From: Lineus longissimus
Lineage: Eukaryota > Nemertea > Pilidiophora > Heteronemertea > Lineidae
Length of the DNA stretch: 64,000 nucleotides
Assembly: GCF_910592395.1 (NCBI RefSeq)
Contig: NC_088312.1
Location: forward strand, 18,235,292 to 18,299,291
Direction: 5' to 3'
Positions 47,131-59,755 of the stretch are shown in pieces. A program made the translations under genes and the position numbers. Positions within the stretch are counted from its first letter, which is position 1, and each line of letters opens with the position of its first letter. The notes beneath the pieces are model-generated. The model did no database searches. It saw only the letters and a program-made list of their open reading frames with translations, and had not been told where the DNA came from.

Positions 47131-48395
47131 AGTATCTAGAATGATCGAAAGAATAGCCAAGGTTGGATAAACTCAGTTGGCTCCCGTATTCTTCATGCTG
47201 CTGTGTTTCTGTCAGATAAAAATGTACGGGAAAATATATTTGGGTTGCGAACTTAGTAGCCTAAATACTAGAGAGGAAAAACCTTTGTAAATGAGGTTGT
47301 AACTTGTGGTTGCTGATATGATGGGAGTAGAAAAGCAAAAAAGTATTCCAAGTGGGCCACTTAATACTCTAGTTTCACAGATCTAAGACCGATTCTAAAT
47401 CTTCATGTCAGGCACAAAACATGACTGGGCGATTTGATGCCGTTCAAGATGTTCAATTTGGATAGACAGTGGGTTTGGAACATGTGTTTGACTGATGGTT
47501 ATGATTTGTCGTTTGGGCTTGGTCTTTGTTTTGATTTTACAGTAATTAATGTAGCAGTCTTAGATCGGTGAAGCTAGAGTATATACGGGAATACCTGGCA
47601 TGTTGCCTGGGGCATTGGTAGCATTTCTGACTTGAGTCGAAAGGTTGATTTAGAGTTAAACATGTAGCATGACAAGCTATTCTTTGCTTTACCTTCAGAT
47701 AGGATAAATTCTTGTACAAAGTGAAAAAAATCAACGTGCTGGTGAGACTCACTTTTTCAGGTAAAATAACTGACAGCATAAATGAAATAAACGTAAAGAA
47801 TTAAACAATTCCGAGTGATACCTTTATGTTTATACCTTTATGCTGACACTTTAAAAATAAAGAAGAGCAATTTCCAAAAAAAGAAGTTAAAGTTAAAATT
47901 TTGCTGTTTTAGTGCTTTCCATGGATGTTACATATATCATTGCTCAAAGTGCTCGTCATCCCTATAAGCCTTCGTTAGCAGCAGCTAAGCACTCACTTGA
48001 CCTTTGACCTGTCTGTTTCCTTCTATGACACAAATTTCCCAAATGTGGTCCAAAGCGCTAATATTGAGCCAACTTCAAGTTAGCTCACGTACTCTCGACT
48101 CCATATTTTAGAAAAAAATGGATCCCCTTCTCTGTATCACAGTTTAATGACCTCTTATAGAAGTTGATAGAATAATATTTGTGTATATTTCCTGATGCAT
48201 CCCTGATCTCCCCCTATCCAGGGATTTAGTAACCATACATAAGTGCCTGATAATGCTCCTCTTCGTGTTCCACGGTTCTATCATCCCAACAATTATGCAA
48301 TTATGCAAATATATGCCATAAATAGTTATTATCATACATCCTCCATATGTTCGACAGATACAGTAAAAACTATCAGTAAGTGTTTGTCAATTTAG
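47131..48395. other. Anonymous sequence, no gene seen
   Basis: AT-rich; no domain, exon pair or repeat array is recognised. It contains a short repeat of tttatgtttataccttta near 47,825. Confidence 0.35.
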
Positions 48396-48571
48396 TTGCA
48401 ACTCTTTATAAAGGACACCCTTGGGATTGACGGGTGCTGTCCTTATAGAGAGGTGTCCTGATTACAGAGGTCAAATTGAATGAAAGTGACCCGATTGGGA
48501 TAAAAATAACTATCCTAATAGGGGGGGGGGAGTCCTGCTATCAGAGGTGTCCATTAAGAGAGGTTCCTCTG
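48396..48571 (+). mobile_element. Pogo-like MITE, locus 14
   Basis: Starts gcaactctttataaaggac and ends gagaggttcctctg|ta. An internal run of G at about 48,522-48,530 has replaced part of the inner module. Confidence 0.7.
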
Positions 48572-48697
48572 TAACTCATCAAATAACTTTGGAACAGTCG
48601 TTGTGAGCCATATGACGTGGCGGGTACACCGGAACGAACATGTTTTCAGCGACTTCTTTTGATCTTTATATGAGAAAGAGATAGTTGTCCTTGAATA

Positions 48698-48749
48698 ATG
48701 GCAGCATTTTCATTTGTTCGATCTGTCTTTCATTGGCGTTTAGCAACTG
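48698..48749 (+). CDS. Candidate alternative first coding exon
   Basis: ATG followed by 16 codons (MAAFSFVRSVFHWRLAT) leaving in phase 1 at the donor CAACTG|gtaagt. It is preceded by a CpG-containing stretch with catatgacgtggcggg. No family recognised. Confidence 0.3.
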
Positions 48750-49454
48750 GTAAGTTTTCCGCTCTTTTTTTGTTTTGTCGCTTTCTGGAAAATATCGTCA
48801 TTTTTCATATCTGACATAAGCCTTTCATTGGCCCAGTGTGATTCAAGGAATTGATACCGAACTGGAGATATTGATTGCCTCACCAAAACCGCAGGGGTGG
48901 AGCTAAAATGTAAACTAAAATGGAGGCAGAGCCGAGGTTTTTGCCAACATTTCAGCTCAACCCGAGCAGTTCTGGTAAGACAATCAATTCTAAATCCAGG
49001 TATTTTTAAATTGTTGACCTTATTGACCCACTCTTGATTACAAAATAACTTGATAAACATACTTAAAGGGAACCAGTGACGAAACGCTTATAAAATGTAG
49101 GGCGTTTTGAACGACCCAGTAAAAACGTATGGTGGGAACAAGTTCCCATTCATGAATATTAGCATTTTCAAAGACGTCAGCTGGTGACACAGTTCACTTG
49201 TTTTCATCCCATGAATAGCATGACCATTTAGCAATATTTATTATCATGTATTAATTGTATCAAACAATCTAAGTAAGGTAATTGACCACGATCGTGTCCT
49301 GTGATGAAATATTATGATTATGGTTTGGGAACTAGCTCAACATGCAAATACAGAGGTCCTGGGGCGGCAATATTAAATATCTCAAGACAAGTGGCTAAAC
49401 ATTCATGTATCCGCAAACTTTGTGCCCAAGCACCTACAGGAATCGTTTTTAGAA

Positions 49455-49650
49455 TTCGAAGTATGAATGAATGAATGAAATTTACACTAGTGTACCACAA
49501 AATCCAAAGATTTGCTCTGGTGCGGTGCCTCAAAATATCGTCTGAACAGATAGGTTTTTAGCCCACGCCTGAAAATGGCAACAGTCTCAGCCTTTTGAAT
49601 ATCATGACTGAGTTCGTTCCAAAGTCTGGCCGCCTGCACAAGGAAGCTGG
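49455..49650 (-). mobile_element. LINE 3' terminus remnant
   Basis: The minus strand encodes LVQAARLWNELSHDIQ, then FRRGLKTYLFRRYF and a stop, the usual C-terminal end of CR1/Jockey-like reverse transcriptase ORFs. It is followed within 25 bases by (attc)n, a typical LINE 3' repeat. The upstream part is lost or unrecognisable. Confidence 0.65.
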
Positions 49651-50831
49651 CAATAAAAACAAAAAGTTGGCTCTGGGATGGCGTGGGTTAATACCAAGGT
49701 AATCAAGAAAAATTTTGATTTGAATTATAGACTAGTATTCAATCTTTCATAAAATATTGATTTCAGTTCTATGGTCCCCCGGGTATTTTCAGGAGGGTAG
49801 CACCAGTAAGGGCTTCATTTCTGGAGACAAGCAGCTTGGAAAGTGAGAATCTGAGAACTGTGTTTAATAGAAAATGCATTGCAAATAATCACCGGTGTTG
49901 TCCCAGCTCCTGCCACCGTACGTCTCCAGATGATACCTGGGGATCCTGAGGAGACAGTCTTCAGACCTCAGGGATCGCCCAGGGTCAAAGGATGGGAGGA
50001 GCTCAGATATGTAAACAGGGGCAAGTCGTTCCTTGTTTTGTATATGAGTATCAGAGTGTAACTTCTCCCTAATCAGTTTCAGGGCCTATTCATAGTCAGT
50101 GAAGATTTACATGAAGAACCTGAATCTGTCTATTCAGTAGTTAAAAGCTGTTTTAAGCTAAACGCCCTTTATGAATTTGGCCCGTTCACGGATTGGAGGC
50201 CAGTGGAGACTTCTCAGCGCGGGGGTACTATGTACCACAAAGTCCGGGCGAGGAGTTTTCCAATGCATTAGTCAGATAGGCCTATTCCTCTTCATATCGA
50301 TTTACATGAATTTTAATCAATATTGAATAAAATTTTGCATCTGGTGTTCTGAATAATGCGCCTGCCCTGTGTAGGTATTTGAAATTATCGTAGTTTGGCT
50401 TTACATTTACTGCGCAAAATGAAAGTTGAATTGAGTGATATTGTCGAACATTGGAAATTACGAACGAACGCTAACCAAGGTAAGATTGAAAGTTGGTGTT
50501 TGTTTTAGCCCTCACTTGTGCAATTTCTGGTGAAAATTGATACCGAAATGGAGGTTTTGGGGCTGTCATTTCGTCCAAAACATCACCTACTCCTTCGGTT
50601 TAGGCTGACATTTTGTCAATGATTTTATGAAGTGACCAATCAGAAAATTTTTCATTTTGAGAAAACTTCACTCAAAGATTCTGTAGTTTGAATGACTCTG
50701 TGAATTACACATGAAAGAGTATAGTGGTGAGAAATGCATGAATAGAGGGTCAAGAGTTAAAGAATTGACATTGGCTTTGAATGTCACCATGATGATTGGT
50801 GTGAAAAGTAAACATGGTGAGTACAGCTGAG
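49651..50831. other. Anonymous, probably repeat-derived sequence
   Basis: The stretch 49,800-50,290 looks like a decayed retroelement 3' region, but no domain is readable. No gene is supported. Confidence 0.3.
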
Positions 50832-50988
50832 ATGGCGCTGCTATCTCAATTTCTGAAAAAATTGCAGATTGGTCATTTTGTGAAATCATCGACCATTTTA
50901 GCTCCAATTGCGCAGGCTTTGGTGAGGCATGCAGCCAGTAGCGACGTTAGGTACATTGTATCAATTGCTATTCAACACCTGAAACCAG
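50832..50988 (+). CDS. Candidate alternative first coding exon, 52 residues
   Basis: ATG opens MALLSQFLKKLQIGHFVK and continues to IQHLKP, leaving in phase 1 at the donor AACCAG|gtatgg. It is amphipathic and basic, and could also read as a mitochondrial-type leader. No family recognised; chance cannot be excluded. Confidence 0.3.
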
Positions 50989-53106
50989 GTATGGATTAAA
51001 GAAACTTGCTGAATCTTATATATTTCAAGCATCATCCATCGCGTGTCATGCCAACTTACCGGCAGTGAATGTCAATCCTAAAGTCTCCTCCTTTCAGGAT
51101 GGATGGATATACGCACAACGATGGTAGATCGGCTTGTCGAGAGTCAACTTTTGTCGCATTTTATACCCAAGAGGTTATGGTGGACTCACCCAACCTCTGT
51201 GGTGAATGTCAGGCTAATACATAATCCAAAATGAAACTTTGTGACCAAGATGTTTTAGACTTCTCTCCTATAAAACCGTCATGATCTATGGAACCCATTC
51301 ACACATGCGGTTTCTTCTTGTCATGTATTTTATAATTGATGTGATATTGAGAAGCTCATCTCTTCATTTCATCATCCATCTTCGGTTCTTTCAACATGAT
51401 CAATCTCAGATTCTTGAGAAAAAACTTCAGCTGGTTGTTGATCTGTGTTGTTGGCAGTTTTTTTCTGAGGTAATGTTCATCTCAATGTCTTGCTAGTTCT
51501 CTGCATGGCCAGTCATCTTTCAGACAGCATTAAATCTTTGTCCCTGTTGAACCGAAATATCTATAACTTAAAAGGGGGCTATCAGCTGGAGCTAGTGGGT
51601 CCAATGGGAAGTTTTCATGTGACTAGTATGCACAGTTTGGCACCTGGGTTGTGTTGGATTCAGTGATATCGTATCATATCATATTTCTCACACAAGTGTG
51701 AATCAATTTGGTGTATTGTGAGATCAGCGAGAACCCTATTGGTGACTTTGTTTAACTTAATCTGGCCTACCGTTCTCCTGCCTATAGTCTTCCTTTAAAA
51801 ACTTGTTCTGATTTGATCATGTGACAAAACTACCTTAAATATCATAAAAATCTCACACTTGAAGCTTAATTCCTCTTGCCTGCAGTTTTGAGTCAGCAAA
51901 AAAAGATCAATGCAGGATGCTCTATCATCTTTTTTCCAGTCTGATTAAAATTGAATTAATGAGTGATTATTGACTGTCTGATATATTAATTGACTCTGAT
52001 GCGACGATAGACATTCCAATTTGTTCTAAAAAAACTTTGCGCAAAACTAACGGAAAGAAATTTAATCAGATAAGAAAAAGATCGATCACTTAAGAACCAC
52101 AAACTACGCCTTGCTCGGAGTGGAATTATGCCTCCGTGATCATTTGTAATTGAGAGGAATAATAATCTACATGCGACAGGCCATCTTCTCCTTGCGGCTC
52201 ACTAATTGGGGGGCTATCAATGCTAATGTGTCAGACACCAAGTACTAGCTGCCACAATTAGTGACAATAAAGCGTTTCGGCTTTGATCTATGTTAGGGGA
52301 GAACGAGACATATCCCAGGGGATGTTGTCTGTTTTGGTTGATCCACAAGGTTCGTCAGCTTGGGGGGGGGGGGGGGGGGTGCTCATCCTTAACCCCTTAA
52401 AATGTGGTTGGGGTATATCTTTTTAATCTTTATAAGGTGCAAAAACCTTGGTCAAGATGGGGGTGGTGCATGCTGTAAAACTTTACCTACTGAAAGTAAG
52501 ACCAATAACAGAGCGAACAGGTTTCCAGAAGGAAGAAATTTGACTTGAATAGTCAGGTGACAGTCTTATTTCAAGCAGTTTAACTCAAAAGGGCTTCCTG
52601 AAATTCGGATGAGTTGCTTGGAGAAGCAAGTCAGGTCAAGTGTCTTGCACAAGGATGCTACATAACTACCAGACTTGCTGATTTACCATACCATGCAGCA
52701 ATTCCCAAGGTTATCTAACAGAAGTGTTCCTCTGTTCATATCGGTGAACTATTCATTTCTTTGCCTGCAACAAAAGCCACTGGTACAAAAAGAAAACCCC
52801 TCAGTGGAAGGAGCAGGTTAGGTTAAGTGCCTTGCATAAGGATGCAAAGAAATCCTGATATCTTACTGATTACTTTACATGTATCAATCTCATAACGTTC
52901 CTCTAATGAAAGCGGTCCTCTGCACGTTCCCATCAGTGAACAATTCATTCCTTTGCCTCCAACACAATCCGGCGAAGAATGGCCCAATTTCCCGCTGCTT
53001 AGTCCAATCGACCCGGGAGGAATTTGTCATCGATGGCTGCGCATTCCCAAATTGAATTCCTCGGCTAAGATTTATCCCGGCTATTTGAATCGGCCGTGAA
53101 CCAACG
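50989..53106. other. Probable intronic sequence
   Basis: It contains a long G-run at about 52,362-52,379. Nothing coding is recognised. The stretch 52,950-53,106 just upstream of the next candidate exon is relatively GC-rich and may be a promoter. Confidence 0.35.
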
Positions 53107-53173
53107 ATGGCTACGTCACTTCAAATGCAGAAAGCGTTTATGGCAGATTTGGGATTAAACATGCATGGAAATG
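53107..53173 (+). CDS. Candidate alternative first coding exon, 22 residues
   Basis: ATG opens MATSLQMQKAFMADLGLN and ends MHGN, with a phase-1 donor GGAAATG|gtgagt identical in context to the one at 43526. An upstream GC-rich stretch with ccaatcgacccgggagg is promoter-like. No family recognised. Confidence 0.4.
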
Positions 53174-53439
53174 GTGAGTTAACGCTTTTGCGACTTGTTC
53201 ATATAAAAGATTCGATATTTGAAAGTATTTGTGTTGTGGTGACTGATATTTGTTACAGAATAGTTCACCAACAAGTGTGGGGAATGCTAGCTATGATATG
53301 CTTTCCCCCAAAAAATTTAGAGGATGTTTTTAGCAGGCTGGCATCAAATGAAGAGCTTGTGGGTATTGGCAAAAAGAATTGGCAAAATATTTTATCTTTC
53401 TTTGGTATTGAAACAGCAAATCTGATATGTCCCCCAAGT

Positions 53440-53725
53440 GATAGGTTGTTGCCCATGCTATGTGACTCTTCGCTTCATAATGCAAATAATTTGGGGGTAA
53501 TTTTGGCTTCAGCACATAGGCCATAAAGAGATATTTCCCTGGGATGACTGGTTATTGCCAATGTTGGGTGACTCTTAGCTTCATAATGCAAGTAACCTGT
53601 GGCTAATTTTGGCTGAAGCGCATAGGCTATTTGAGGAGATATTTCCCTGAGATGACAGGTTATTGTCAATGCTTGGTGACTCTTAGCTTCATAATGCCAG
53701 ACTACCGTGGCATATTTTTGCTTTA
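53440..53725. repeat. Tandem repeat, about 105-bp unit, nearly 3 copies
   Basis: Units share ggttattgycaatgyt, then ggtgactcttagcttcataa, tgcaagtaa, ggctaattttggctgaagc and gagatatttccctg. Confidence 0.8.
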
Positions 53726-54486
53726 GCAGCCCTTATGTGAAGAGAGCTTGTCTTTCTTTTGGCCAATAAAATCTTTGAATTTGCCAGAGCTGGGGCCTTT
53801 CTTTGACTTTGAAACTTGTATCTCTGATTCAGACTTGAAATCCGATTCAAACACTAGGTTGTCAATGTTTGACCTGTTCTAGATTCGAAATGTAGAAAAT
53901 ATTTGATTTGGAAAACATCTGTGTTGTAACTGATCACATTGACTTTTTCTTTTTAATGGCAAATTAGGCAGAGCTCTCAAACAATCAAATTGCTTTTCTC
54001 AATGTTTTGGATAATGCTCTATGAAGCATTTATCATGTTTATTGCAGGTTTGAGATTAGCCAAGCAGGCAAATGACAACTGGCTTTTAATTTCACAATAT
54101 CTTTGCTCAATATTGACTGAAAGCTCAACTTGTCTTTTATTGGTATTTGGGTAATGTATTGGCTGTATTGCCATTGTTCAGTTGTCAGGTTGTTGTGGAC
54201 AATGAAAGTTGATACATTTTCATCTAACGTGCAGTATTAATGGCCAATTTGGAATTTGACGATCAGATATCATGGATCTGTTCACATGATGTTTGTTTAT
54301 TTCCGACATGTAGGTTTTTCATTGCTATTTGGACAGAAAAGCTTGGTAGTCTACTCTTTTGCGGACTATTATGGAGTATATTGCCATGATATGTACATGT
54401 ATGATTCTGGGAGATGTAAAGCATCATTATGAAGCAGATGTGCAGTGAACTGGATTCTAGTCATTGTCTTTTGTTGTGTACTAGTA

Positions 54487-54543
54487 CAGTGGAACCTCCC
54501 TTAATAGCAGACACCTCTCTATTAAGGACAACCTCTCAATTAA
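54487..54543 (-). mobile_element. Pogo-like MITE, locus 15, left part (split by Kolobok)
   Basis: TA|CAGTGGAACCTCCCTTAA...acctctcaattaa. The element stops at the TTAA (54540-54543) where Kolobok begins and resumes at 60320. Comparison with locus 12 shows the uninterrupted junction ctcaattaaggacactag. Confidence 0.9.
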
Positions 54544-54813
54544 AGGAACCCTCCGCTCATCAGAGCATAGACCAAACTTCCCTAATTAGTTGTAATATTG
54601 ATTAAACTATGTACACACAAAATTTCAACCCAATACCTCCCCTAATTACGATGTTATTGTTATTAATTGCTACACCGCGATACAATTCACCGGCCGCCGA
54701 CATATTGTTTGGTCACGTGCTCAGAGCTGAAGCCGTGACGTCACTTGTGCTGGACGAAATATAAACAAATGCACGTGGCGCGTTGGGGGCGTATCAGATC
54801 TGATTTTAACATC

Positions 54814-56065
54814 ATGGATGTGGAAGCATACTTCTCGGATTCATCGTCGGAAGACGCAGAAATCGCTGCCAGCGTCCAGCAAACAAACGGGGGTATCCAA
54901 CCTTACCGTTTTGAGCCAACTTTGCGAAGGATTGAAGGAGAGGAGCCCCTTGACACTGAAAATGCCACTGCCACTGGAACGCACGAGGATGAGGAAGAGG
55001 ACCCCGGGGATGATGACAATCCGTTTACTCATGCGATTGACTTTGAGGCCCGTCTAACCATTCATGTAAGCGAATGGTGTACATGTGATCGGTGTGTCAC
55101 GATGACAACACCAGTGATGAACTTGTGCTGTCAGGAACTTGAAGCTCTTGAAGGCAAAATATATGCGGATGATCTAGACTGCATAACTCTTCACTGCGAT
55201 TTCGAGTTGGTCGTCCTGAAGAAGCCAATCCTCAGGACAGCGCTGGTGGCAATGAAAGATGTAAAACGGGCTAGTCTCGTGGAGCCGATAACAGAGAGGT
55301 AGGTGTCAGTTCATTGTCTTCTGTAATAGGCTTGTTATGTATGATGCTGGGGGAGTAGGCTCGGGGATGAAGCAGCCAGGGGGGGGATTAGCTCATGGAT
55401 AGTAAGAACAATGTCAGTTTAGATAATTAAATCGTACGAATGCCATCGTCTATTTTATTATTTCAAATCATGTTTTAAAAATAGCTAACATCTTCTTTAT
55501 TAAAAATGACTCACAAAACAAGACATTATTTTATACATGTTTATACAAAAACTAAGTCTTACAGTTAGAATGTCTCTTATGTGTTTACAACCATCTGCCC
55601 AAGTTTGAAGAGTTCACAGCTTATGTAACAACCATAGCTTCATATTCACAGTTTTTACATCTTAATTACTGCTAATTACTGCACTCACAGATGTCAATGA
55701 AAACATGAGTGTAAAAAGCTGCATGTCTGATTAGGCCTTACCTTGACAAAGTTAACACAGCAAAGTGCAATTAGATTTCAATGCCATGGGCTTAATTCTT
55801 GAGAGCATAACTTGAACAGGGTATCTGTATTACCATGACACAACAAATTGTTCACTGTATTCTCCAATTTTATCTTTTCAGGGCCTACAGACTAGCTGCA
55901 TATAGGCAGTTTACTTGGTGGATCCATGAAAGACTAGGCAAAAAAGTTCCCAAGGTTATCCCCTCTTGTGTGGTACAGCTCATCAGAGAGACATTCCAAG
56001 ACCCAAATGGACAGTACACAGGCTTCAGGGAAGCAGATGAAACAGAAACAGTTTATCCCGACTAA
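54814..56065 (+). CDS. Transposon-borne protein with P2X7-type zinc 'ballast' domain
   Basis: Two exons, 54814-55298 and 55882-56065 (GAGAG|gtaggt; tcttttcag), encode an intact 222-residue protein. Residues 1-75 are acidic and probably disordered. From about 85 comes a cysteine-rich domain: WCTCDRC (C89, C91, C94), CC at 105-106, C123 and C128 in DCITLHCDFE, then AYRLAAYRQFTWW (163-175), IPSC (188-191) and IRETF...GQYTGF (196-210). This order of cysteines, the aromatic/Arg motif, the IPSC cysteine and the final G-Y-GF motif is that of the P2X7 receptor C-terminal domain, which binds zinc and guanine nucleotide. There is no P2X channel part and no membrane segment. It lies convergent to the transposase within one transposon. 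Role unknown; DNA or protein binding during transposition is speculation. An upstream in-frame ATG at 54745 exists but lacks the acidic start seen from 54814. Confidence 0.8.
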
Positions 56066-56319
56066 GCACAACAAGGGCAGTTGACATTAATTGGAATGAA
56101 AAGTAAAAGAGACATTATTTCATTGAAGACTTCATGATTACACAACCAGTATTAAGTTTCCATAATATTCATACATGTATCATCGTATCACTAAATCATG
56201 TAGAATTAACTGAATGCAAAAGTGATTTGAATTTAAAATAAAATACAATTATTGCAGATTTTTGTGTCAAACATGTTCTGAGTTGTACAGAATTGAGTTC
56301 ACATTCACCGGAAGGAAGC

Positions 56320-56655
56320 CAGTATTATGTGCTTCAGAGGCGATATGTTCCCATTTGTGAACGAGAAGGAAGGAACCAGAAGAACATGTATACGATTATT
56401 CATTAGCACCTTTCCTAAATCGGGTGTTCTCAAGCGTTGCCTGAATGGCCTCATTGGGGATTTCACAGTGAAAAATAAGGCAGATCCCAGTATGCAATGG
56501 CTCAACAACTTGAAGAGGTGGGACATTAATATCAGTATCCTGACATACGGTGATTCGATGTGGGTCGAATTTCCTGAAATTGCCCACCAATTTGACCTAT
56601 ACAATTATTCATTATCACCTTTCCTAAATCGGGTGTTCTCAAGCGTCGCCTGAAT
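56320..56655 (+). repeat. Inverted mosaic of transposase fragments
   Basis: The plus strand encodes broken pieces of the transposase that the minus strand encodes further right: a YVLQRRYMFPFVNE piece (matching 57,722-57,780), then DFTVKNKADPS, WLNNLKRWDINISIL and VEFPEIAHQFDLY (matching 57,395-57,600 with internal deletions). The transposase tail sequence tttcctaaatcgggtgttct occurs twice in direct orientation (about 56,411 and 56,620). A transcript across the region could fold back on the transposase mRNA. Confidence 0.85.
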
Positions 56656-59606
56656 GGCTGCAGCCTTCTCTGGCTTTTCCCCTTTGGCAATGTTCCTCAT
56701 GACATCTGGAAGAACTGCATGTGTCTTCTGGAGCTTATGGGTCCTCATCAGCACCACATCCCTGACCATGTCCTCTCGGTAGCTATGGTCCTTGGCTACC
56801 TTCACCTGCTTTGCCACCCACTTGTTTGTTTTCGTAAAAGTCTTGGGCTGCACCACATTGTACCTTGGCTGGTCCAGCTTTGTGGTAGCCTGTTGGCGAC
56901 CTGAACCATAGTTGTGGTCAATTGCGGCCAACTGGGTACGACAAACCATGCCCTCATAAGAGAAATGCTGTCTCTTCGGGGCATATTTTAGCATGAGGGA
57001 ATGGTACACCTCCAGATCACCTGTATGGCAGAAGAGGGTGCAGTACTTGAGATCTTTCCTTACATTTTTGTTCTGAACAATCTTGACCAGGGCATCATGA
57101 GCCTGAGAACCAACACCCAGCCAAGACTTCTGCCTCCTATCCACATCACTGAGAGGAGGATGCTCACACTGGTGAAAGTGCTCCTTGTCCCTCCAGGAAT
57201 GGATGTTGGCTGTGTGATTGATCACCGATTCCCACTTTTCCTGGAGGACATCAACAATACCATTGCAGGATTCAGCGCTCCACCAGAAATGATTACTGAT
57301 CGACTGCATCCACTCTAGCAGGGGAGCCAATGTGGTTTTTTTGCCACACGCTTTGGTAATCTTCTTCAGGATACTTTTACAAAAGTGCCACAGGTCAAAT
57401 TGGTGGGCAATTTCAGGAAATTCGACCCTCATGATTTTTCGAATCACCGTATGTCTATCAGTTGCAAGGATACTGATATTAATGTCCCACTTCTTCAAGT
57501 TGTTGAGGCATTCCCTCGGGCCCATCGGCTCCATTGCATTAGAGTTCTTAACACTGGGATCTGCCTTATTTTTCACTGTGAAATCCACAATGAGGCCTGT
57601 TTTCGTGTCCATCACTGAGTATGTGCAATACTTTGCACAGTGCCCTGGGCTATCGCACCGCCCATCGCCAGAGAGAACAATGTCCGATTCCTGGCTGAGC
57701 CCATCCAAGACCATGGTCTGACACGTGATCCATGTCTCGTTCACAACAGGGAACAAATATCGCTTCTGAAGCACATAAAACTGGCTCTTGCCAAGGATTG
57801 GCATTTTCAGGTAGCTTGACATGTCTGCTAACTTTGCATAGGTAGTGCCAGAAAACAGGACAGCAGCAGAGGGCAAAAGATTCCCAGCCCCCATTTAATC
57901 CAAGGTATAGGTTGTGATGACCAGTTGTATGTGCACCCCGCTTCACATTTAGAAGTAACAATGAGCCTAGACCCAGACAAAATCTTTTTTACTTCCCGAA
58001 CCCTTGCTGCACAACCTGATTTCTGGCACTTCCTAAACAAATCCATCAGCGAACACTCAAATACAATAAACTTTCTATCGTCAGTGATGTTGTCTGGCAC
58101 AGAATAGGTCTTCATGTCCTCAAAATCAGAGCGCATGTCGCTGGCGATTTCATCCATCTCCGTGTCCGAGTCCATATCAGAGTCTGATTCACTATCAGGT
58201 AGTAAGAAGTCCACATCGTCAACATCATCGGGGGGGTCTTCGTCGTCATCACTGCTCTCGGGCTCCATTTCCACAACCGAACAAGTTTGTGTGGCAATTT
58301 CCGTTTCCGGAGTAGAACTGTGGTCAGGAATATTGAGGCTGGCGTCCACTCTGTCAACACTTGAAGCTTTGCGCGAGGGTTGTTTCTTCGCTGCATAGGT
58401 GTGGTCCTTGGCAATGGCAGCCAGTGTCTGGTCCATGTCAGTTTGAACAGATTTATCTGAAACAACAACAGCAGGTCTACATTTTTGTATAGAAGATTAG
58501 CTTACAGACTTGACAAGCCAAGTACTCAGTGCATGCTAGCCTCAAGGATCTATTGCATGAGGGCTACTTGCACTAGTGCAGGCCTACAAGTACAAGATTA
58601 TAAAACCAGAGGACATGATAGTTGATACAATGTCCTCATATGATTGATGGGCTTGGAGTCTTTTTTCTAATAACTTACCAAATGTAGGGGTTTGGTCAGC
58701 AAATCTGCAGCATTTACAGTGTGGCTCAATTGCTTGCATTGACTGGACTAATGCTCTGTCAGTGTCATGGTGTATGCAGGACTAGCATTGATGACCTCTC
58801 CAAGTTGATTAGAAGACTCAAATTCAATGGTCTGATCGAGTTGACCACTGCTCTCACATTCAGCTGCCGATTCTCCATCGTCATAATCATCACTATCATC
58901 ATCACCATGTCCAGCTCCAGGAGTAAGCAGTGTTTTCAAAAGCTGAAAGACAAAGGAACATTTCAAAATAAAATTGAGCAGGCCTACAGTACATCATGAC
59001 ATGTACATCCCATTATCATTGCCAAAGCTTAATTATAGGCAAACAACTGTCACTGAAGTGCCAACGCTGTGATTAGGGCCTACAGTTTTGTGTGCCTCTG
59101 CCAAACTATCTGCACCATAGGCCTACAGGCTACACTGTGTTGATCATGACAGCAGCCTTGTCGATGTAGGCCTTAACTGTACACAGAATGCACATCAATA
59201 TGTACATCCTGGGTTACATCGTAGTGCATACCTTTTTTTTGTTCCTCGATGCCTGTCGTTCTCTCCTCCGTTTGGCACTAGCAGAGGGGGATTTCGCTGA
59301 TGGTGGAAGGGATGGAGGTGTCTCTGGTTGGGCAAAAATTGATGGTACTGCATCCTCGTTGAGCAGGAGCTGATCTGCAAATCCAGCACGAAATTGGCCC
59401 AAATTTTTGTAATCGTCCGGACGGAAATGCTCGCTGCATACTCTCGCCTGGCTGTCCCTTGGCTCAGGCCGCTTACATTTGGCAAGCCACTGCCGTCGCA
59501 GCTGAGCTGCCTTCTTCTTCGAAGGTAGCACATGAAAGTGTGCACCTCTTTCCACATAGTTTTTATCAGAAACTTGACAGTGTTGAGCGATGCAATACGG
59601 CATATT
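56605..59606 (-). pseudogene. Kolobok transposase: THAP domain plus DDE core, frame-broken
   Basis: Exon 1 (59232-59606) encodes a THAP zinc finger: C4 and C9 (MPYCIAQHC), FHVLP, W39, then C56 and H59 in VCSEHF, followed by a basic KRRRERQ stretch and the donor AAG|gtatgc. Exon 2 (58679-58942) starts LLKTLLTPG, is acidic, and leaves in phase 1. Exon 3 (56605-58456) carries an acidic linker, a cysteine-containing segment (FRKCQKSGC, SKCEAGCTYNW) and the catalytic core: D in GDGRCDSPGHCAKYC, D in ATDRHTVIRKIM, and EFPEIAHQFDLWHFCKSI. Two frame changes are needed: within exon 2 (about 58,765-58,800) and in exon 3 near a G-run at about 57,890. One could be an unrecognised splice, but both together suggest a dead gene. 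Alternative upstream ATG at 59684. Confidence 0.85.
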
Positions 59607-59755
59607 TCCAAAATAAACAGAGCAAAACTTAGAATAATCACAAAGATGGCGGATGTGCGCAATGAACAGCACAAGTGACGTCACTCGTAATTAATTCGAT
59701 CACGTGACCGCTAAATATAGACTATAATGGCAGCGCCCATTATAAACTGCAACCT

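Noticed and set aside
54814-56065. Fragment of a host P2X7 receptor gene
   Set aside because: No P2X channel exons or membrane segments; the gene has its own acidic start and stop and lies inside transposon borders.
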